NCBI RefSeq assembly: GCF_013385145.1
Contig: NZ_JABZEC010000001.1
Span: forward strand, 186,001 to 250,000
Source of the DNA: Bombilactobacillus apium
GTDB lineage: Bacteria > Bacillota > Bacilli > Lactobacillales > Lactobacillaceae
Length of the DNA stretch: 64,000 nt
Direction: 5' to 3'
Shown here in pieces: positions 30,421 through 39,247 of the stretch (position 1 is the stretch's first letter; every line of letters starts with the position of its first letter). Made by a program: the position numbers and the translations under genes. The notes under the pieces were generated by a model. That model ran no database searches. It saw only the letters and a program-made list of their open reading frames with translations, and was not told the DNA's origin.

Positions 30421-31530
30421 TTATTTCTTGTCTTGATCCTTGGAAGTCGGGGGTTGATTAATTTGATTCAAGGCTTGTTTTTGCTGTGTATCGATAATAT
30501 GCGTATATAAGCCGGTGGCTTTGGTGGAGCTTTGGCCTAATTGAGTTGCGACAAGATGTTCATTTTTAGTTTCTAAGTAAAGTTTGGAAGCCAAAGTATG
30601 ACGAAGTTTATGGGGTGTAATACGAATCTGATTAAAAGCTTGAGAATATTTGGCCACTAATAATTCAACGGTGGAACTGCTAATCCGCCGGGGGTTAGGG
30701 CGCCCTTTGGTCAAGAAGAGGGCAGGGGTAGAGGAGGTAGCTTGGTAACGCAGCGTGCGGATTTCTAGATAAGGTTGTAAGTAAGGCAAAACCCACTGGG
30801 CAATAGGAACAGTATCAAACTTCCCTCCCTTACGTTGAACTTTAACTTGAGCCTGTTCCCAATTTAAATCGGTGAGATTGGTGTTGGTCAGTTCTGAAAC
30901 TCGAATACCACTCCCCAGCAACAAAGCATTAATTGCCAGATCGCGTTCCCGATCGCGCTGGTATAAATTAAGTTTTTTACGATTATTTTGCTGAGCACCA
31001 TAATCGTGAGCAATAAATTCCAGATATTGCTGATCATTATCCAATAAAAGTTGGGCTTTGATATTTTGAGCCCGCGCTTGAAAAGTTTCACTATCTGGAA
31101 TCAGACTAACTTTTTTCATAACATTTCGATAAAAGTAAGGTTCACCATCAGGACCCTCTGATTCGACGGTTAAATAACGAAAGAGTGCTCCCAGAGCATT
31201 TAAAGAACGATTGACGGTTTTAACTGAGAGAGTTCCCTGAGGGTTTTTCTTATTAGCTTTTCCGCGGTTGAGTAAGAAGGCTTTGTAGAGACCAACGTCC
31301 TGTTTACTGAGATGTTCCAATTCTTCTAAGGTAATGGCTGCGGGATTAGCTGCTGAACTGACCCCGGTATCAATCAACCAAGTAAAGAAACGCTTGAATT
31401 CATTTAAGTACTGATACAAAGTTGCTGGTGATAACGGGACCACGCTTTTTTCCAAATAATATTGTTGGACATAAGTTGGTAGCTGTGCGACCAGTTGCTC
31501 GTTGTTAGCAATGTAATGGGCTTTATCCAT
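30421..31530 (-). CDS. xerS: Tyrosine recombinase XerS
   Basis: Single-protein chromosome-dimer resolvase of the streptococcal/lactococcal type, acting at a difSL site. It carries the N-terminal SAM-like core-binding domain and the XerS-characteristic string EPYFYRNVMKKVS (about residue 132). The C-terminal catalytic residues are present: Arg in LLGSGIRVSELT, Lys in VQRKGGK, HKLRH, and the final Tyr in TGLYTHII. The 369-residue length fits XerS (about 356) better than XerC/XerD (about 300). Start ATG is behind GGAGG. It lies where gene orientation flips, as expected for a terminus-linked recombinase. Confidence 0.88.
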   Translation of the reverse strand: MDKAHYIANNEQLVAQLPTYVQQYYLEKSVVPLSPATLYQYLNEFKRFFTWLIDTGVSSAANPAAITLEELEHLSKQDVGLYKAFLLNRGKANKKNPQGTLSVKTVNRSLNALGALFRYLTVESEGPDGEPYFYRNVMKKVSLIPDSETFQARAQNIKAQLLLDNDQQYLEFIAHDYGAQQNNRKKLNLYQRDRERDLAINALLLGSGIRVSELTNTNLTDLNWEQAQVKVQRKGGKFDTVPIAQWVLPYLQPYLEIRTLRYQATSSTPALFLTKGRPNPRRISSSTVELLVAKYSQAFNQIRITPHKLRHTLASKLYLETKNEHLVATQLGQSSTKATGLYTHIIDTQQKQALNQINQPPTSKDQDKK

Positions 31531-31601
31531 AAGTAAAAAACCTCCAGTTAAAAATTAGACTTAATGGGACTGAAAAATTGGTGGGCTGATTCTTCTTATC
31601 C

Positions 31602-31646
31602 ATAACTCAATAAAATGTCAATTTTATTGAGTTATATTTTAGCATA
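31602..31646 (-). promoter_or_regulatory. xerS promoter and 15-bp perfect inverted repeat
   Basis: ATAACTCAATAAAAT (31602-31616) and ATTTTATTGAGTTAT (31621-31635) are perfect inverted copies around a 4-base loop. Immediately upstream on the minus strand is an extended -10 element, TATGCTAAAAT (31636-31646). The repeat would thus cover the start of transcription of xerS, fitting an operator or a 5' leader hairpin. The AT-rich stem has no proper T run and reads poorly as a terminator. Confidence 0.55.
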
Positions 31647-32116
31647 TGAGGGACTGGAAAACCACTAATTGAATAGTTCTCCTGGTTCTGAAGTTTTTAT
31701 GTTTTTAAATTAAGAGTTTGACCAATCAAAAAAATTAAGAATCAACTGCTGGCCGGAATTCCCTTTTTAAAACTCAAATCCAAGTAATAGATCAACAGAT
31801 TAAGGCTGGATGAAATTTAAAATAAATAATTTGGGACTTTAATTACTTATAATTAATTATTTGTCTTTATTAAGTTACTCCAAACAATTATTTACCAATC
31901 CCTTTTCTTGGCTTTAAAAATTCCGATTTTAAATTATGAAAAAACCTATCAATTCCAGCCAATTTAAATGGGAAATTCCTCATTACCCTGAATGATAGCT
32001 CTCTTCAGGCTTTCACTCTACTTTTATGGAAGTCGTTTACAATTAAAATTAAGAAAAATCCTATTTTATCAAGATTAAATCTTAATTTAAACGGACTAAA
32101 CTTCATTTTAAGATAA
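31647..32116. other. AT-rich intergenic region between xerS and guaB
   Basis: About 470 bases without a supported gene, very AT-rich from about 31790 onward. No riboswitch, tRNA or mobile-element remnant was recognised. No clear difSL-like site was found here. Confidence 0.5.
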
Positions 32117-32145
32117 TTGACATTCTAGTAGAGTGTGATAAATTA
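32117..32145 (+). promoter_or_regulatory. Probable guaB promoter
   Basis: A perfect TTGACA at 32117-32122 is followed after 16 bases by TAAATT (32139-32144). It lies about 80 bases upstream of the guaB start. No purine riboswitch was seen in the leader. Confidence 0.5.
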
Positions 32146-32205
32146 GGTTCAATTTACAATTATTTTCTGTAAAGATAGCTGGAATTAATAGCTTTAGGAA
32201 CTTAA

Positions 32206-33363
<1,158 letters not shown>

Positions 33364-33412
33364 TTAACCACTTATTTGATTAATAAATTACTTTAGATAC
33401 GACAGATACGAC

Positions 33413-33451
33413 AAAAGGACCCTCCCAAAATGATCTGAGAGGATCCTTTTT
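33413..33451. terminator. Bidirectional terminator between guaB and the Rrf2 gene
   Basis: AAAAGGACCCTC and GAGAGGATCCTTTTT form a stem with A and T runs on either side. It serves the converging guaB (+) and Rrf2 (-) genes. Confidence 0.8.
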
Positions 33452-33472
33452 CTAATCCAACTTTTGCAGTTG

Positions 33473-33967
33473 CTATTTGGAATTGGAAGATGATTGTTTA
33501 AAAAGCTTTTGCCAATCAATCATCAAAATTTTTCCTTGAGAATCGCGAGGGACTACTTCAGCAAGAGAGTGACTATTGAGGACATGTTTATAGCTTTCCT
33601 CGGCGTCGGAAAAAATATCTTTGGCGACTTGACCATATTTGGTAACTAAGTTCTCGGAATTAAAAATTTTATAGAGCATATCGTAGTTACCTTTTTGAAC
33701 GAAACTATGATTAGATTCTGCAATAATGAATAAATCATAGAAACTAATATCTTCAACTTTCTTATTTAAAGAATAACCTCCATTCTTGGAAGCTGTAGAT
33801 TTAATTAAACCAGCGTCCTTTAATTTTTTAGCTATTTTCTGGAGATAAGTATGCGAGACTTCTAAGCGTTCGCTTAGTTCGCTAGACTTGAGTTTAACAC
33901 CATCTGGTAATTCCGCCAAAATCACGATAATTGCTATAGATTGAAGGAACGAATTACTTAATTTCAA
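33473..33967 (-). CDS. Rrf2-family transcriptional regulator without cysteines
   Basis: Winged-helix regulator; the HTH reads SSELSERLEVSHTYLQKIAK (about residues 28-47), with the wing KNGGYSLNKK. The TTG at 33967 is chosen: it gives the family's MKLS start and has GGTGG five bases upstream, whereas the in-frame GTG at 33976 has no ribosome site. There is no cysteine in the protein, so unlike IscR or NsrR it cannot bind an Fe-S cluster through cysteines. It is divergent from the membrane-protein gene at 34132, with paired repeats between them, suggesting that it controls that gene. Confidence 0.85.
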   Translation of the reverse strand: MKLSNSFLQSIAIIVILAELPDGVKLKSSELSERLEVSHTYLQKIAKKLKDAGLIKSTASKNGGYSLNKKVEDISFYDLFIIAESNHSFVQKGNYDMLYKIFNSENLVTKYGQVAKDIFSDAEESYKHVLNSHSLAEVVPRDSQGKILMIDWQKLFKQSSSNSK

Positions 33968-34004
33968 AAAAACCACCGCTTATTTTTATTTTTGTGTTTT
34001 CCTA

Positions 34005-34073
34005 TTGACATTTAATATCTACGGATTTATTATATCCACAGATGTTAAACATCCGTAGATTTATTATATCCAT
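34005..34073 (+). promoter_or_regulatory. Promoter with paired operator-like repeats between Rrf2 and the YhgE-like gene
   Basis: TTGACA (34005-34010) and TATTAT (34028-34033) are spaced 17 bases apart. GATTTATTATATCCA occurs twice (34024-34038 and 34059-34073), exactly 35 bases apart. ATCTACGGAT (34017-34026) and ATCCGTAGAT (34051-34060) are inverted copies. The first unit covers the -10 box. The minus strand also carries GGATATAAT in each copy, so both divergent genes could be controlled from here, probably by the Rrf2 protein (inference). Confidence 0.65.
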
Positions 34074-34131
34074 GAGTTAAGTTAATGGTAAGTTATTTGG
34101 ACATAAGAATCAATAACAAGAGGTGGAATTT

Positions 34132-35220
34132 ATGAAAAAGATTTATAAGTTGACCCTGATTATTACAATCATGGCGTTGATCCCGGTTATTTACTCAAGT
34201 CTGTTTTTGGGGGCTTTGGAAGATCCTTACGGGCGGTTAGATACCTTGCCCGTAGCGGTGGTCAATACCGATCAGGATGCTAATCCTGTCTATCATCGCC
34301 TAATTAAGGCTAAGATTTTTGATTATAAGTTAGAAAGCTCAACTAAGGCTCAAAAAGACTTACAAAATGGCGATGTTTATGCTGTTGTTAGATTTGATAA
34401 AGATTTTAAGAACAAGATGCAAAACTTTGTTCGGACTTCGCAGTCACCGAAGATTCAACTCACGACTTCTGAAGGTTTAAGTTATTCAACGACTAAGATG
34501 GTTCGCAGTGCGATAGAACAATTCACAGATCGGGTCAATCATGCTAATAGTCAGTTAATGATAGTCCAGTTACAGGCGCGGCATATCCCCTTACCAGCCA
34601 ATATTAGTTCGGTTATTCAGTTGAAGAATAATGATATCCATCCGGTTAAGAACAATGGTGAAGCGATGACTCCTTATATTCTTTCTTTAACCCTCTTTGT
34701 TGGTGGAATCTTTGTTAACCAGTTTGTGATGCGGAAGTTTGCTAAAAAAGGTGACGACTTACCAGTTTACTGGATGAAACAATTCTTATTGCCATTATTT
34801 ATTAGTGTTTGCCAAGTCGGCTTATTGTTGCTCTTTAACCAATTATTCATTCATATCTCAATTGATAAGTTCTGGGGTGCTGTTCCCTTCCTTCTCCTTG
34901 TCGCGGCAACCTTCTGTAGTATCATCGTCGCCTTTAATAAGTTAATCCCGGGAATTGGGAGTTTAATTGTTCTTTTACTAACTATGCTACAGACTTCTTC
35001 TTCGGGTGGAGCTTACACCATTGCTTTATCTGCTCCATTTTTCCAAACCATTCATCAATTCTTGCCGATGACTTATAGTGTGGCCGGTTTACGAAAGTTA
35101 ATTAGCTTGAACACTTACAATGTTTGGCCGGAAGTTGGAATTTTGTTATTGTTCTTTATTGGTGGACAGATTATTTTACTGTTAGCTTATCATAAACATG
35201 AAAATCGGCTGTTTGGCTAA
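34132..35220 (+). CDS. YhgE/Pip-like ABC-2-type membrane protein
   Basis: 362-residue membrane protein. An N-terminal helix (LTLIITIMALIPVIYSSLFL) is followed by an extracellular domain starting VAVVNTDQDA, and then about five C-terminal helices from residue 185 (LSLTLFVGGIFVNQFV). This is the arrangement of YhgE/Pip proteins and ABC-2 permeases, but it is far shorter than typical Pip proteins (about 900 residues) because the long coiled extracellular region is missing. ATG 34132 is preferred (AGAGGTGG upstream) over GTG 34123. No ATPase gene adjoins. Its substrate is unknown; the divergent Rrf2 gene is the likely regulator. Confidence 0.75.
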   Translation: MKKIYKLTLIITIMALIPVIYSSLFLGALEDPYGRLDTLPVAVVNTDQDANPVYHRLIKAKIFDYKLESSTKAQKDLQNGDVYAVVRFDKDFKNKMQNFVRTSQSPKIQLTTSEGLSYSTTKMVRSAIEQFTDRVNHANSQLMIVQLQARHIPLPANISSVIQLKNNDIHPVKNNGEAMTPYILSLTLFVGGIFVNQFVMRKFAKKGDDLPVYWMKQFLLPLFISVCQVGLLLLFNQLFIHISIDKFWGAVPFLLLVAATFCSIIVAFNKLIPGIGSLIVLLLTMLQTSSSGGAYTIALSAPFFQTIHQFLPMTYSVAGLRKLISLNTYNVWPEVGILLLFFIGGQIILLLAYHKHENRLFG

Positions 35221-35304
35221 GCTTATCCATTGATAAAGATTTTAAGTTATAATGTAATTTTACCAAGTTAAGTAAGATTTATTTTTAAGAAAAGAGGAAT
35301 CATT

Positions 35305-35454
35305 ATGGATCGTGAAGCTAAAGATGAAAGTATTAAATCAATTAAGGAAAGTAGCAAGAACTTAGGCCATATCTTCAAAAAAGAAGGCAAAGCTTATGCT
35401 GATTTAGGTAAGAAAGTTGCTCAAGAATTCAAAGACTTGAAGAACAAGGACTAA
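35305..35454 (+). CDS. Small lysine-rich hydrophilic protein, 49 residues
   Basis: Starts MDREAKDESIKSIKESSKN and ends QEFKDLKNKD. Ribosome site AAGAGGAA precedes the ATG, a terminator follows, and a TATAAT lies about 50 bases upstream, so it looks like a stand-alone expressed gene. Predicted to be almost entirely alpha-helical with no signal peptide. Not assigned to a family. Confidence 0.7.
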   Translation: MDREAKDESIKSIKESSKNLGHIFKKEGKAYADLGKKVAQEFKDLKNKD

Positions 35455-35473
35455 TTGCCTCCTTTAAAAGATA

Positions 35474-35513
35474 AAAAGCATTAGTGAAATTAACTTTTCA
35501 CTAATGCTTTTTT
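35474..35513. terminator. Bidirectional terminator between the small gene and degV
   Basis: AAAAGCATTAGTGAAA and TTTTCACTAATGCTTTT are an almost perfect stem with a short loop and T/A runs on both sides. Confidence 0.88.
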
Positions 35514-35572
35514 GATCTGTATAATAAAAAAATAATCCGCTATCGTTACTAAGAAACGAAGCAGATTGTAAA

Positions 35573-36439
35573 CTAAACTTTTTCAAAATCTTTGATCCAA
35601 CCGAGGGCCATAGCATTTTCTCCCAGATGAGTACCAATGACCGGACCAAAATAACTTTGTTCAATTGTTAAATTCGGAAATTTCTCGCGAAGATGTTTTG
35701 TCCAAAGATCATTTTCCGGCCGATTATTGGCATCTAAGACTAATAGTCGATAAGGAAAATCGGCAGCTGCTTGGACCGCCTCAAAACGTTGTTCAGATTT
35801 GAGATAGGCTTTTTTCATGGAACGAACCTTTCCAAAGGCGACGATCTTGTCGGTTTGGTCGTCAAAGGTTAATAAGGGTTTAATATTGAGCATCGAGCCA
35901 ATTACGGCGGAAGCGTTCGAAAGCCGCCCGCCCTTTACCAGATTATTGAGGTCGTCGACAATTAAATTTTCATCGATTGTACTCCGTAAGTCCTCTAGAC
36001 GAGCCAAAATTGCTTCCAGTTCTATACCCTCTTGAGCCATTCTTCCAGCTTCTAAAGCTAAATAACCCATTAAACGTACTGTAATATGAGAATCAAAAGG
36101 AATAATTTTGATATTGGTTTTGGATTGGGCTAAAGACTGTAAACTATTAATAAAGCCAGAAATAGTCTTTGCAAGGTGAATGGAAATTACCACTTCGTAG
36201 CCTTCGGCAGCGAGCTCGTCATAAAGTTGGCTGACTTCTTGGATTTCCGGTTGGGAAGTTTTGGGAAGTTCAGTAGTTTTCCGCATTTGCGTATAGAATT
36301 CTTCATTTGTAATATCAATTCCCTCGTGAAACACGTGATCATTAATAATTACGGGTGTGGAAATTACCCGAATGTGATAACGGTCGGCTTCTGCCTTTGA
36401 GAGATACGAAGAACTGTCGGTCACGACAGCAATTTTCAT
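35573..36439 (-). CDS. DegV-family fatty-acid-binding protein
   Basis: Two-domain lipid-binding protein of the DegV/FakB type. The N-terminus IAVVTDSSSYLSKAEADRY and the TSQPEIQEV segment with the fatty-acid-contact Ser are conserved, as is VVDDLNNLVKGGRLSNASA (family RxG-type block). In relatives, FakB delivers fatty acids to the FakA kinase; no fakA is next to this gene. The 288-residue length is typical. Confidence 0.88.
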   Translation of the reverse strand: MKIAVVTDSSSYLSKAEADRYHIRVISTPVIINDHVFHEGIDITNEEFYTQMRKTTELPKTSQPEIQEVSQLYDELAAEGYEVVISIHLAKTISGFINSLQSLAQSKTNIKIIPFDSHITVRLMGYLALEAGRMAQEGIELEAILARLEDLRSTIDENLIVDDLNNLVKGGRLSNASAVIGSMLNIKPLLTFDDQTDKIVAFGKVRSMKKAYLKSEQRFEAVQAAADFPYRLLVLDANNRPENDLWTKHLREKFPNLTIEQSYFGPVIGTHLGENAMALGWIKDFEKV

Positions 36440-36473
36440 AGATTGTCACCAGCCAAATTTTAAATTCAGTTCA

Positions 36474-36501
36474 TTGTCTAAATAATACAATAAAATATTA
36501 T
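36474..36501 (+). promoter_or_regulatory. Possible rqcH promoter
   Basis: TTGTCT and TATTAT spaced 16 bases apart in the degV-rqcH divergent gap. Moderate match only. Confidence 0.35.
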
Positions 36502-36581
36502 ATCACACTCCTTAATCTAGTGTAAAATAAGAAAATGAAGTCTACGAGCTAAAAGAAAAAAATCTTATCAGGAGTTAAAAT

Positions 36582-38312
36582 ATGTCATTTGATGGTGTTT
36601 TTACCCACGTAATGGTTCAAGAATTAAAAGCTGCTTTAGAGGGTGGACGTTTAACTAAAATCCAACAGCCCTTTGCCCAAGAATTAGTCTTCACGATTCG
36701 AAGTCATGGAAAAAATCAAAGCCTGTTATTATCAGCTAATCCGACTTATGCTCGGGTGCAATTGACCCAAGTTAAATTGGCCAGTCCGCAACAACCCAGT
36801 ACTCTAGTGATGACTTTTCGAAAGCATTTAACTGGAGCAATCTTACAAGCGGTGAACCAAATTGCTAATGATCGGATTATGGTTTTTCAATTTCTAACCC
36901 GGGATGAATTTGGCGATCCCCAAACTTTCTTATTATGTGTTGAAATTATGAATCGTCATAGCAATATTATTTTGGTTCACCAGGCCACTGGGAAAATTGT
37001 AGAAGCCATTAGACATATTAGTTGGCAGCAAGATCGTTACCGCGAATTGTTACCCCAAGTAACTTACAAGTTGCCACCAGCTTTAAAACAAGCTGACCCA
37101 TTTGATCAGTTTGCCCGAGAGAAGTTTCTAAAAGCTCAAGGGCAAGCAATTGCCCTAGCTTCAGCTGTTGAACTTGCTAGTTTGTTGCGCCAAACATGGA
37201 TGGGTCTAGGGAAAGAGACTAGCCAAGAACTAGTGACGATTACACTACAAGCTCGCCCCGATTTGCGTTCCATTCAACGAGCTTGGCAGCAATTTTTCAC
37301 GGCTTTGAGAAAACCTCAGCCAACTATTAGTCTTGATTCCAAGGATCGTCAAGTGTTTACGCCTCTTCCCTATCAGTATTTGCAAAATCTCGAAAAAAAA
37401 TCATTCCAGTATTCAACTTTGAGTGGCATGTTGGATGTTTACTATGCTGACCGGGCGCGGCAAGATCGGGTTCGCCAACAGGGAGCCAATATTTTACAAG
37501 TTGTTAAACGTGATTTGAAAAAAAATCAAACTAAACTACAGCGTTTGCAGCATGATTTAGCTAAAACTGATTCTGCAGAAACTAGCCGAATCCGAGGGGA
37601 ACTTTTGACAACTTATTTAAATCAAGTTCCTCGAGGAGCACAATCAGTACAATTGGCTAATTATTATGATAACAATCAACCACTGACGATTCCGTTGCGC
37701 CCCGAACTTTCGCCAAGTCGCAATGCACAGAGGTATTTCAAAACTTACCAAAAATTAAAGCACTCGGTACGCCATCTGCAGTCGCAAATTACGACAACCC
37801 AAACAGAGATTGACTACTTAACTGGTATTTTGAGCCAGTTAGCTTACGCCCAGCCCCAGGATATTGCCGAAATGGAAATGGAATTACGACAACAGGGTTA
37901 TTTAAAGCAAAAATCACACCGATCAAAGCCGCACAAAACGAAAGTCCGTTTAGGTGAAAAGTGGTCTTTGAATGACCAAACAGAGATTTATATTGGAAAG
38001 AATAATCTACAAAATGATTATCTGACTACCAAGTGGGCCGATAAAAGATATACTTGGTTGCATGTTAAAGATAATCCCGGCAGCCACGTTATTATTGCCA
38101 AATTTGCAGTGACTGCTGCTGAGCTTACTCAAGCGGCGCAAGCAGCAGCCTACTATTCTCGGGTGGGACGAGCGGGCGCCAAAGTTGCGGTTGACTACAC
38201 CAAAGTTAAGTATGTGCATAAACCTAATGGTGCCAAGCCGGGCTATGTAATTTATACCCATCAAAAGACGCTTCTAGTTGAACCGCAATTACCAAAAAAG
38301 AACTTGAACTAG
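36582..38312 (+). CDS. rqcH: Ribosome quality control protein RqcH (FbpA / NFACT family)
   Basis: Rqc2 homologue that binds stalled 50S-peptidyl-tRNA complexes and adds C-terminal alanine tails; older annotations call it fibronectin-binding protein. The NFACT-N start MSFDGVFTHVMVQELKAAL, the MNRHSNIILV segment, a central coiled coil (about residues 290-430) and the C-terminal NFACT-R domain (YIGKNNLQNDYLTTKWA, WLHVKDNPGSHVII) are all present. The 576-residue length is normal. Confidence 0.93.
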   Translation: MSFDGVFTHVMVQELKAALEGGRLTKIQQPFAQELVFTIRSHGKNQSLLLSANPTYARVQLTQVKLASPQQPSTLVMTFRKHLTGAILQAVNQIANDRIMVFQFLTRDEFGDPQTFLLCVEIMNRHSNIILVHQATGKIVEAIRHISWQQDRYRELLPQVTYKLPPALKQADPFDQFAREKFLKAQGQAIALASAVELASLLRQTWMGLGKETSQELVTITLQARPDLRSIQRAWQQFFTALRKPQPTISLDSKDRQVFTPLPYQYLQNLEKKSFQYSTLSGMLDVYYADRARQDRVRQQGANILQVVKRDLKKNQTKLQRLQHDLAKTDSAETSRIRGELLTTYLNQVPRGAQSVQLANYYDNNQPLTIPLRPELSPSRNAQRYFKTYQKLKHSVRHLQSQITTTQTEIDYLTGILSQLAYAQPQDIAEMEMELRQQGYLKQKSHRSKPHKTKVRLGEKWSLNDQTEIYIGKNNLQNDYLTTKWADKRYTWLHVKDNPGSHVIIAKFAVTAAELTQAAQAAAYYSRVGRAGAKVAVDYTKVKYVHKPNGAKPGYVIYTHQKTLLVEPQLPKKNLN

Positions 38313-38353
38313 CTCAATCTTTAATGCTGAGCTTAATTCAAGTTCCTTTTTGG
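38300..38353 (+). terminator. Rho-independent terminator of rqcH
   Basis: GAACTTGAA...TTCAAGTTC forms a stem with an inner AGCTCA/TGAGCT helix, followed by a T run. It overlaps the last codons of rqcH. Confidence 0.8.
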
Positions 38354-38512
38354 TGTCGGAAGATTAACAAAATTACTTATTAGATCACGGGGTCTCGACC
38401 AGTGTCCATATCTAGATTAGTTTGTAAAAAAGCAAGCAAGTACAGATTATAAGCACCAGCTAATACACAAGACCAATTTTAATTAATCCCTAGTTCAGAA
38501 AGTATTTATTCT

Positions 38513-39011
38513 TCAATTTTCCTTTTTATCCTCTTTACTAGTAGAAAGATCATCTTTCTTAGTTAAAGAAGCTACATTATCGGATAAGATTCCAATGACA
38601 GTAAGAAAAGTTGTACCACCAAAGATACCGCCGATAATCTGGTGATTATTAAATATTAAATAAAAAGATAAAATTATGAATACCAATAAAATAGCGATAG
38701 AAGAAATCAAAGAAACCCAGGCCAATTTATTTTTAGTATTCTGTCGAGAGGTTTCTAGCTTTCTTCTATGGACAGAGGACAGATTCATTAACGCCGTTTT
38801 CGATTATCTCCTTTGCTGCACCGTCATAACCCTTGAGAATTTTAGGGTGTGGGATAGGACCACTATACATTTCCATTGTGGCCAACATGTTTTTGCGCTT
38901 AGATTCTGGCAAGCTTTTCACTTCATCCAAAAGAATCTGATCTTTGGTTTTATTATCCTTATCACTTTTATTGTTATTTGTTAATTTATTTGTTGTCATA
39001 TTGGTGTACAC
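38513..39011 (-). pseudogene. DUF2335-type membrane protein, frameshifted by a 7-bp tandem duplication
   Basis: The upstream half (39011-38766) has the DUF2335-like hallmark YSGPIPHPKILKGYDGAAKEI and then breaks at ENGVNES. The downstream half (38788-38513) resumes at HRRKLETSRQNTKNKLAW and has two membrane helices (IAILLVFIILSFYLIFN; IIGGIFGGTTFLTVIGIL). At the junction GGACAGA is present twice in tandem (38770-38783). Deleting one copy restores one continuous frame, NESVHRRKLE, which fits the family. A full-length protein would have about 163 residues. It is either a recent lesion or a reversible slip. Confidence 0.75.
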
Positions 39012-39174
39012 TAAATCTTAAATCAGCACCAACTTTTTCCCAGCCCTTGGCAATCGATTTCTCTACACTCGGGATGGAATCAGTAGTGAAAAGTTTAAAA
39101 ACGAATGGATTAACGATGTCCGAAGCAATTCCTTGAATAGTTGAACTAATGTTTTTACCAATACATATAAACAT
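38986..39174 (-). CDS. Small hypothetical protein upstream of the DUF2335 gene
   Basis: 62 residues (MFICIGKNISSTIQGIAS...), preceded by GGAAGGGAG at a rather long distance and overlapping the start of the DUF2335 reading frame by 26 bases. It has no recognisable domain, and one weakly amphipathic helical stretch. Real or not is uncertain; the overlap suggests a two-gene accessory unit. Confidence 0.4.
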   Translation of the reverse strand: MFICIGKNISSTIQGIASDIVNPFVFKLFTTDSIPSVEKSIAKGWEKVGADLRFSVHQYDNK

Positions 39175-39247
39175 TCTGTATCATTGCTCCCTTCCTAAAT
39201 CCTATAGAATCGTATTATAACATGGTTGATTAGAAATACTGAATTTT

